Positions 6,367 to 11,380 of a DNA stretch of 11,380 nucleotides are shown here, in pieces. The notes below the pieces were generated by a model. It did no database searches. It saw only the letters and a program-made list of their open reading frames with translations, and had not been told where the DNA came from. A program made the position numbers and the translations under genes. Within the stretch, counting starts at the first letter, position 1; every line of letters begins with the position of its first letter. Source of the DNA: Ochromonadaceae sp. CCMP2298 (Eukaryota > Sar > Synurophyceae > Ochromonadales > Ochromonadaceae); NCBI GenBank assembly GCA_026770595.1, contig MU634573.1, positions 1 through 11,380 of the forward strand, in the 5' to 3' direction.

Positions 6367-7692
6367 ATGATGTCGTCCTATCTGAACGAATCGGACTCCG
6401 ACGAGGACGCGCCCGGCGCGGCGAGGGTGGAGCTCGGCGAGGAGCAGAAGGCCGAAGTGATGGAAATGGCTGCGAGTTTGAAAAGCGAGGGAAACGCGCA
6501 CTTCAGCAGTGGGGAGTACGAGCAGGCCCTGGAGAGGTACACCGCGGCGGTGAACTGTCTGAAGGAGGCGGGCTTGAAGGACTGCCTCATTCTGCTGAAC
6601 AGGAGCGCCACCTACCTGGCCATGCAGAGATACGTGCCTGCGCTCAACGATGCCAACCAAGGTATGCCACAGCTGATATCCCCTCTCTACTCTACACTCT
6701 CTGCCCTCCTTACACGCTCTACACGCTCAAGTTTTAGTCAAAGGCCGCACTTGAATGGCTTCGTGCCTTCAACTCCTGCAATTGCGTCCATCAAACCCCT
6801 GTGCCCACTGGTCTCTCTAATCGGTTACCTCCACCTCCACCTCTCGACTCTACCCCCTTCCCCCGACCTTACATCTCTATACCCCTCCTTTGGACCTCTC
6901 TATTTCCTCCTGACCTCTCTACCTCTACCTCTATATCTATATCTCTCTTCTCAACCTCTACCCCACCCCCACTCCCTTACCCCCAGCTACCGCCCTCGAC
7001 CCCACCAACTGGAAAGGCCACTGGCGCAAAGGCGTTGCCCTCATGAGCATGTCCAAGCGCGCCTTCCGCACCACGCAGGCTCTAGAAGCCTTCAATGTAC
7101 GAAAAGCAACCCTTTTCAGTGAATTCGAGCCGAGTTTGCGTCCGTTACGTCCGTTACGTTATGTCCTTGCCAACTGACATATGTGTGTACTGGCTATTCG
7201 GTCTTGAACTCCTTAAATCTTGAACTCTTTACCACTTCACCTGACCTCTAGGCGTGCCTGAAGTGCCCCACTCTGCCGGCTGACAAGAGGGCCGAGCTGA
7301 TGTCGGCGATGGAGAAGGCCAGAGCGCGCAAGGAGCAGCAGGACGCAGATGTAAGGGGTTGGTTGTGGGTGTGGTTATGGGTGTGGTTGTGAGTGTGGGT
7401 GTGGGTGTGGGTGTGGGTGTTTGTATGTGGGGTGCGTGGGTGTGGGTGTGTGTTGGAGGGGTGTGTGGGTGTGGGGGGCGTTTGTTGTAGTGACAGAGGC
7501 ATGAATAGTGGCAGAGGCAGTGGCAGTAGCACACTTCTCGCCAGTCCCCATTCCAGTCTCCTACTTCCCTGTCACATCACACTGCTCCACCAAACATCCC
7601 TTTCTGACCTCTAACCTCTTACGTCTTTGCCTCTTTCCCCCTTCTATCACCAGACCCCCCCGGCAGACCTCAGCAACTGTGCTCCCTCCTAA
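6367..7692 (+). CDS. Carboxylate-clamp TPR protein (Hsp70/Hsp90 co-chaperone-like), four exons
   Basis: Exons are 6367-6661, 6987-7096, 7252-7350 and 7654-7692, with GT-AG junctions and a single 180-residue frame. The N-terminus is acidic (ESDSDED). Three TPR units follow: about 36-69 (LKSEGNAHFSSGEYEQALERY), 71-105 (CLILLNRSATYLAMQRYVPAL) and 106-140 (NWKGHWRKGVAL). Lys39, Asn43, Asn78, Lys108 and Arg112 fall where the five clamp residues lie in HOP-type TPR domains that grip the C-terminal EEVD of Hsp70 or Hsp90. This predicts a chaperone adaptor in the cytosol or nucleus, since no targeting peptide is visible. The C-terminal helix (about 143-168) is charged and the protein ends TPPADLSNCAPS. 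No J, FKBP or phosphatase domain is attached, so the partner activity is unknown. Two ATGs in a row (6367, 6370) leave the exact first residue open. The short last exon is the least certain part; it rests on a CCAG acceptor, correct frame and an immediate stop. Confidence 0.82.
6662..6986 (+). other. TPR-gene intron 1, long pyrimidine-rich intron
   Basis: At 325 bp this is the longest intron in the window. From about 6825 to 6986 the sense strand is almost entirely C and T with CCTCTA/TCTCTA words, an extended polypyrimidine tract leading to the CCCCCAG acceptor. The frame happens to stay open through the intron, which lengthens the naive open frame but adds only Leu/Pro/Ser repeats. Confidence 0.7.
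7351..7653 (+). repeat. GTGTGG/GGGTGT repeat inside TPR-gene intron 3
   Basis: From about 7356 to 7480 the sense strand is a G/T-only style repeat, GGGTGTGGGTGTGG and variants, with many closely spaced GGG runs. This strand, present in the pre-mRNA, could form G-quadruplex structures. The second half of the intron returns to the usual pyrimidine-rich composition before CACCAG. Confidence 0.75.
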
Positions 7693-8089
7693 ACACAAGG
7701 CCTACACCCTACTCCCTATTCCCTATGCTATATTCCCTATTCCCTATTCCCTGTTCCCTGTTCCCTGTTCCCTGTTCCCTGTTCCCTGTTCCCTATTCCC
7801 TGTGACTTGGGCAGGGTGGGGAGGCGAGTTAGCGGAGGTAGCGGCAAGGAGAGCAGAGAGCAGTAAGCAGAGAGCAGAGAGGCAGCTGATTATGGAGTTA
7901 ATCCCCTGATTTATCCCCTGATTATGTAAACTTTGTATCTTTTTAATACTCAGTTGGATGGTCACATTACATTTTATCTTGTTTCATGACACACAAGATG
8001 GTATATCATACAAACGCCATCGATCTATGCACCCAATTTGCGCCAGCCCCGACTAGTGGGACAGCGGCGCCTACTCCAACGGTGTCCCA
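7693..8089. other. Convergent intergenic region, TPR gene and ubiquitin gene
   Basis: Two convergent genes end here. The left part is dominated by the 7-bp array at 7733-7802; a purine-rich stretch with AGAGAGCAG/AAGCAGAGAGCAG copies follows (about 7848-7885). A doubled TTAATCCCCTGATTTATCCCCTGATTA-like segment (about 7898-7924) is AT-rich and could serve 3'-end formation. I see no supportable gene. Confidence 0.55.
7733..7802. repeat. 7-bp minisatellite, (TTCCCTR)10
   Basis: Ten uninterrupted head-to-tail copies: two TTCCCTA, six TTCCCTG, one TTCCCTA, one TTCCCTG. Degenerate copies extend left to about 7712. It lies about 40 bp past the TPR stop codon, probably in the 3' UTR or just beyond. 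It resembles but is not a telomere repeat. Confidence 0.95.
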
Positions 8090-8515
8090 CTATGCACACC
8101 ACCTCTGCACTGTCCTCATAAGCCTCTTCAGCAGTTCTCCGCCCCTCAGTCGCAGCACCAGGTGCAGCGTAGAGTCGTCATCTATATCATAGTCAGACAG
8201 AGACTTGAGCGAGTCCAGCTGCTTGCCCCCAAAGATGATGCGCTGCTGGTCCGGAGGGATGCCCTCCTTCTCCTGGATCTTGGCCTTCAGACTCTCGATG
8301 GACTCATCCGGCTCCACGTCAACAGAGATAGTCTTTCCTGTGAGCGTCTTCACAAAGACCTGCATGCCTCCGCGGAGCTCCAGCACCTTCCTGTACTTCA
8401 TAGGAGGCCTCCTTTTGAGCTTAAATATATTGAACCTCTCCCATCTCCTTGTGGCAACAGCCCCTAAGGACAGCGCGAGCAGCGAGGCGACCAGCAGTAG
8501 TGTGAATGAAAACAT
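8090..8515 (-). CDS. Ubiquitin with N-terminal signal/transit presequence (periplastid, SELMA-type candidate)
   Basis: A single exon of 141 residues. Residues 1-22 ([20 protein letters not shown]..) are a strong signal peptide. Residues 23-50 are basic (RR, KLKRRPP, KYRK) and end VLELRGG. Residues 51-126 are one complete ubiquitin, starting [13 protein letters not shown] and ending [10 protein letters not shown]. Residues 127-141 ([15 protein letters not shown]) are a tail to be removed to expose the Gly-Gly needed for conjugation. In ubiquitin numbering Lys6, 11, 27, 29, 33 and 48 and the Leu8/Ile44/Val70 patch are kept, whereas position 63 is Asp. A ubiquitin with a bipartite presequence is known from complex red plastids, where it works with ERAD-derived Cdc48/Ufd1/Der1 (SELMA) in import across the second outermost membrane. 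The position after the likely signal cut is not aromatic, fitting the periplastid space rather than the stroma. Function is inferred from this presequence; the ubiquitin identity is certain. Confidence 0.93.
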   Translation of the reverse strand: MFSFTLLLVASLLALSLGAVATRRWERFNIFKLKRRPPMKYRKVLELRGGMQVFVKTLTGKTISVDVEPDESIESLKAKIQEKEGIPPDQQRIIFGGKQLDSLKSLSDYDIDDDSTLHLVLRLRGGELLKRLMRTVQRWCA

Positions 8516-8958
8516 TCCAGCTGTCGCGTTCTGAGAGCAGCGACGGCAGACACAAATTCAGCACAGCAGGCAAGGCAAACAAGACACGCTTGATTCAGTC
8601 AGGTCCTCGAATGACCTTTTACTTCAGGAGAGTGCCATTTCTTTCCTTCCTTGCTCGCCGGGCAAGGTCTTGGGCTCTGCGTGGATGAACATTGGTGCAT
8701 CGCCAAGTGGCGTGCGGGTCCCACGCCGCACGAAAGGGGTTTTGAAACAACCCCCATATTCGCCAGAATGGCGTTAACAAGCGGACCAAAAAAGGGAGTG
8801 TTTACCCAACCTTTCGTTGGCCACAAAACCTTCCGTTGGCGTTGGCGTTGGTCAGAGATCTGCCGTGCAGGAACTGATGAAGGAATGCTGTGATCCAACA
8901 GCAGCTCCCCAGCCACAAGGGCCCACCAGCAGAACACGAGCCACTGCTCTCTCCTACC
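8516..8958. promoter_or_regulatory. Divergent promoter region, ubiquitin and PPCDC genes
   Basis: About 440 bp with starts pointing outward. Visible structure: a possible hairpin GGGGTT / AACCCC (8736-8741 and 8749-8754), a GCGTG / CACGC inverted pair (about 8710-8726), a triple GTTGGC (about 8836-8851), and a repeated AACCTT-CGTTGG word (about 8809-8840). The frame of the PPCDC gene stays open upstream of its ATG to 8890, but that extension begins with GTG rather than ATG, so I treat it as leader. Confidence 0.45.
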
Positions 8959-9948
8959 ATGAGCGCCAACGACTCGCTGGACTACAGCGGAGACATGCAG
9001 AGTCCCATGATGGCCTCCAAAAGCTCCAAGCCCAAGTGCCTCATCGGCTGCACAGGCTCCGTAGCCACACTGAAGATCCCCGAGCTCGTCGCGGAGCTCT
9101 CTCCCCATTTCGAGATCATGATCATCTGCACCACCAACAGCTCTTTCTTCCTGGAGAAGTCGGAATTGTACAACGAACAAGCGTGGAAAAAGTTCGAGGC
9201 TGCGGGTGGCTGGAATCTCGTGCTGAAGGATGAAGACGAGTGGCAGATGTGGAACTCCATAGGCCACTCCGTGCTGCACATAGAAGTCCGCCGCTGGGCA
9301 GACATCTTCATCGTGGCCCCCGCCTCGGCGAACGTGATCTCAAAGGCCGCGTCGGGCATCTGTGACAACTTCGTGTTGTCCGTTATGCGTGCTTGGGACT
9401 TCACCAAGCCCTGCGCCATGTGCCCGGCCATGAACACGGCCATGTGGAACCACCCCACAACGCGCAGCTCTCTAAACAGCCTAGAAGCGTGGGGCTGGGA
9501 GGTGCTGGGGCCGTGTGAGAAGGTGCTGGCGTGTAACGAGAAGGGCAAGGGGGCGATGGCATCGGTGCAGGATATCAAGGCCTATCTGTGCGAGAAAGAC
9601 TTGTCCAAGAGGACCGAGCCCTACCTCATGAACGAAACGAGTGTGGATAATGCTTACGAGGATGTGTCAATGAATCTGTCTAAGAGCACGGTCAAGTATG
9701 GAGACAAGCAGGCAAAGGTGGAGGTAGAGGAGACGGAGGAGGAGGCAGAGGCGCCACTCAAGCCCCTACAGCCCCTACCCCTCAAGCAGAAGAGTTTGAT
9801 GCAGTCAGCAGTGGGCAGCTTCTGTTTCGGTGTGGGTCTGGGCGTGGGGCTGGTGGCTGGGCTGGTGGTGCTGGAGATTGCCCTCAAGGGGGAGCCCTTC
9901 AGTCCCAAGCAGCTGCTGGCCATTAATCCTGACAAGGCTGCCGTATAG
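8959..9948 (+). CDS. Phosphopantothenoylcysteine decarboxylase with C-terminal transmembrane segment, intronless
   Basis: The ATG at 8959 in ACCATGA starts 329 residues. PPCDC removes CO2 from 4'-phosphopantothenoylcysteine to give 4'-phosphopantetheine, the third step from pantothenate to coenzyme A, using FMN in a homotrimer. Residues 25-210 match the eukaryotic family: flavin-binding IGCTGSVA (29-36), catalytic His107 in VLHIEVRRWAD, ASGICDN (131-137), PAMNTAMW (156-163) and the substrate-flap Cys192 in ACNEKGKGAM, where family members usually have CGDEG. Residues 211-280 are a hydrophilic linker with an acidic stretch (254-265, EVEETEEEAEAP), recalling the acidic tails of fungal Hal3/Vhs3. 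Residues 284-307 (VGSFCFGVGLGVGLVAGLVV) are a Gly-rich hydrophobic helix, followed by about 20 polar residues. The family is otherwise soluble, so a tail anchor holding the enzyme on a membrane is unusual. No N-terminal targeting signal is seen. It is the only clearly enzymatic gene here without introns. Confidence 0.9.
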   Translation: MSANDSLDYSGDMQSPMMASKSSKPKCLIGCTGSVATLKIPELVAELSPHFEIMIICTTNSSFFLEKSELYNEQAWKKFEAAGGWNLVLKDEDEWQMWNSIGHSVLHIEVRRWADIFIVAPASANVISKAASGICDNFVLSVMRAWDFTKPCAMCPAMNTAMWNHPTTRSSLNSLEAWGWEVLGPCEKVLACNEKGKGAMASVQDIKAYLCEKDLSKRTEPYLMNETSVDNAYEDVSMNLSKSTVKYGDKQAKVEVEETEEEAEAPLKPLQPLPLKQKSLMQSAVGSFCFGVGLGVGLVAGLVVLEIALKGEPFSPKQLLAINPDKAAV

Positions 9949-10451
9949 GCGAGGTATGAAACGTATGCGTGCAAAGGGATAGCTTACGAGACAAAAAGCT
10001 CAAAAGGAATGTAGAAAAGTACGAACGGAACGAATGGAGTGGAAAGAATAGAACGGACACGGTATGGGCGCAGCTGTGGTGGCGACAGCGAGAGTCAGGG
10101 GGGGGGGCAGAGAGCAGGCACAGCGGCATCACAACTGATCTTTAGACTTGTAGGATAAAGAGTGCGGCGAGATAAAGCGAGCAGTAAAGAAGGTAATATA
10201 TCGACAACTATTCCCCATTTCTTGTTCTTGGGTCCTCGGGGACCCCTTAGTCCCCCAAAAGATCGCAAAAGAACGCGAAATGCTTACTTCAAGTTGCGAT
10301 TTCGCTCCTCCTTTTTCCTGCTGCTTCCACATGTCCACCTTTTGATCTAATCGCTCTTGCCCACACAGATCCACCACCGATCCACCACCGATTCCTTTCG
10401 CACACACAACTTTATCAACCCTCTCACCCTCTAACCCTCTAACCCTGCCTG
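9949..10451. other. Intergenic region between PPCDC and phosphoglycerate kinase
   Basis: About 500 bp between two genes on the same strand, expected to hold the PPCDC 3' end and the PGK promoter and leader. Seen: a purine-rich stretch of AACGGAACGAATGG-type words (about 10020-10060), an inverted repeat GGGTCC-TCGG-GGACCC (about 10230-10245), GATCGCAAAA/GAACGCGAAA words and a nearby GCGATTTCGC (10260-10305), a tandem GATCCACCACC (about 10368-10390), and CTCTAACCC in tandem just before the start codon (about 10424-10447). No gene is supported. Confidence 0.5.
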
Positions 10452-11380
10452 ATGTCGACCTCGATGAGCAAGGCTCGGCTGAGCAGCATCCCTCCCGAGA
10501 GCCTCAGGGGCAAGAATGTCTTCCTGCGGGTGGACTTCAACGTGCCTCTGGAACTGCAGCAGGAGGGAAACATTGTTGTTAAAGAAGACGCTCGCATCAG
10601 AGCAGGTGATATACGATACACACACACAATGATTTTTTATTCAATTCTTTTATGACTTTACCAGGTTCCTTTCCTCGATACTAGAGCTCCCGACCATCAC
10701 ACACCTGATGCAGTGCGGCGCGAAGACAATCCTGTGCTCGCATCTGGTATGTTTATATGTTTGTGTAGAACAATATATATCACAAGATCATATTAATATC
10801 GCAAGATCATATTAATATATATTATGAGTATATCTCATTGAACTATATCTATGCCAATATCACAGGGCAGACCCCGGGGCGTGCGTGACCGACGCCTCTC
10901 CCTCGCTCCCGTTGCTGCCAGGCTTAACGAATACTGCCCCGGAGTGACCTTCGTAGGCGACTGCGTGGGCGAGGGAAGGAGGATGGCGGTGCGGGGGATG
11001 CAGCCTGGGCAGGTGCTGGTGCTGGAGGTGGGTGTCTGTCTCCCTCCCCTCCTTCCCCTACCCCTCCTACCTCTATCCCTTCTCCTCCTCCTCCTCCTCT
11101 CTCCTCCCCCTCAACCTCACCAACCCTATTATTCTCTACCCTATTACTCAAACTCATACTCACACTCATACTCACACTCATACTCACACTCATACATACC
11201 TATTCTCCTAAATCATCACAGAACGTACGCTACTACAACGAAGAGTACCTAAACAACTCAGACTTCGCTGCGGAGCTAGCAGAGGGCATGGATATATACG
11301 TTAATGACGCGTTCGGCAGCAGCCACAGAGGTGAGTGTTTATTGAGAGATGTGGAGGGGAGGGGAGGGGAGGAGAGGGGG
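10452..11380 (+). CDS. PGK: Phosphoglycerate kinase, first four exons (runs off the right edge)
   Basis: Exons are 10452-10605, 10685-10746, 10866-11027 and 11222-11330, all bounded by GT-AG; the last ends at a GTGAGT donor at 11331, so the rest lies beyond the window. The 162 residues read form the start of the N-domain: NVFLRVDFNVP (3-phosphoglycerate site), DARIRAELPTI joined across intron 1, CSHLGRPRG joined across intron 2, and VLVLENVRYYNEE joined across intron 3, then YVNDAFGSSHR. PGK transfers phosphate from 1,3-bisphosphoglycerate to ADP in glycolysis and the reverse in carbon fixation. The N-terminus (MSTSMSKARLSSIPPES) has no signal peptide, so this is probably the cytosolic isoform. 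The exon joins are fixed by reading frame and by highly conserved motifs. About 250 further residues are expected downstream. Confidence 0.95.
10747..10865 (+). repeat. PGK: AT-rich 19-bp tandem duplication in PGK intron 2
   Basis: CAAGATCATATTAATAT occurs at 10783-10799 and 10802-10818, a 19-bp period, inside a strongly AT-rich intron with further ATATAT runs. This contrasts with the C/T-rich introns elsewhere in the window. Confidence 0.85.
11028..11221 (+). repeat. PGK: 12-bp minisatellite (CTCATACTCACA) in PGK intron 3
   Basis: About 3.7 exact copies of CTCATACTCACA run from 11153 to 11196 within the 194-bp intron, preceded by a pyrimidine tract (11038-11110). The purine-poor sense strand leads to the acceptor ATCACAG. 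Confidence 0.9.

Noticed and set aside
6367-7122. Reading the TPR gene as one uninterrupted 251-codon frame
   Set aside because: After codon 98 the frame becomes Leu/Pro/Ser repeats, and the third TPR (NWKGHWRKGVAL) lies in another frame that joins perfectly through a GT-AG intron at 6662-6986.
7712-7802. Possible CRISPR-like or telomeric array
   Set aside because: The units are 7 bp with no spacers, and the sequence TTCCCTR is not a known telomere unit. It is an ordinary minisatellite in a eukaryotic genome.
8090-8515. Ordinary cytosolic polyubiquitin or ribosomal-protein fusion
   Set aside because: There is only one ubiquitin unit, a clear signal peptide before it and a short tail that resembles neither L40 nor S27a.
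8890-8958. N-terminal extension of PPCDC starting at 8890
   Set aside because: The codon at 8890 is GTG, not ATG, and the ATG at 8959 has a good ACCATG context directly before an ordinary hydrophilic leader.

Overview
The window is nuclear DNA from a eukaryote. Its genes are split by GT-AG spliceosomal introns of about 80 to 325 bp, have no bacterial-type operons or ribosome binding sites, and are spaced a few hundred bases apart in alternating orientation. Several products begin with hydrophobic signal peptides followed by basic, Ser/Ala/Arg-containing segments. One of these is a ubiquitin with a 50-residue presequence. A secretory-targeted ubiquitin is known from algae with complex (secondary, red-derived) plastids, where it serves the SELMA/periplastid import machinery. 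My best guess is therefore a cryptophyte, haptophyte, photosynthetic stramenopile or similar alga; the species cannot be named from the sequence.

Layout: 1-300 is a degenerate TATGCAC/TGTGCAC simple-repeat tract. 310-1800 (-) encodes a single-pass, extremely low-complexity protein of unknown function, whose 3' end may continue by splicing beyond the left edge. 1801-2311 is a divergent promoter. 2312-3215 (+) is a four-exon small heat-shock protein (Hsp20) with a signal peptide. 3216-3912 is a convergent intergenic region. 3913-6034 (-) is a four-exon FAD-dependent monooxygenase with a signal peptide. 6035-6366 is a divergent promoter. 6367-7692 (+) is a four-exon, carboxylate-clamp TPR co-chaperone-like protein. 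7693-8089 holds a 7-bp minisatellite. 8090-8515 (-) is the presequence-bearing ubiquitin. 8516-8958 is a divergent promoter. 8959-9948 (+) is an intronless phosphopantothenoylcysteine decarboxylase (PPCDC) with an unusual C-terminal transmembrane segment. 9949-10451 is intergenic. 10452 to the right edge (+) holds the first four exons of a cytosolic-type phosphoglycerate kinase.

The genes do not form one pathway. Three of them (Hsp20, TPR protein, ubiquitin) act in protein folding or turnover, and two of these carry signal peptides, but their closeness may be chance. The most notable observations are these. (1) The ubiquitin presequence ends in VLELRGG directly before the ubiquitin Met, as if a polyubiquitin junction had been kept as a processing site. 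(2) The PPCDC appears membrane-anchored. (3) Two introns carry direct-repeat scars suggesting they arose by tandem duplication; one of them seems to be a shrunken copy of the preceding intron plus exon. Many introns also carry their own private minisatellite.
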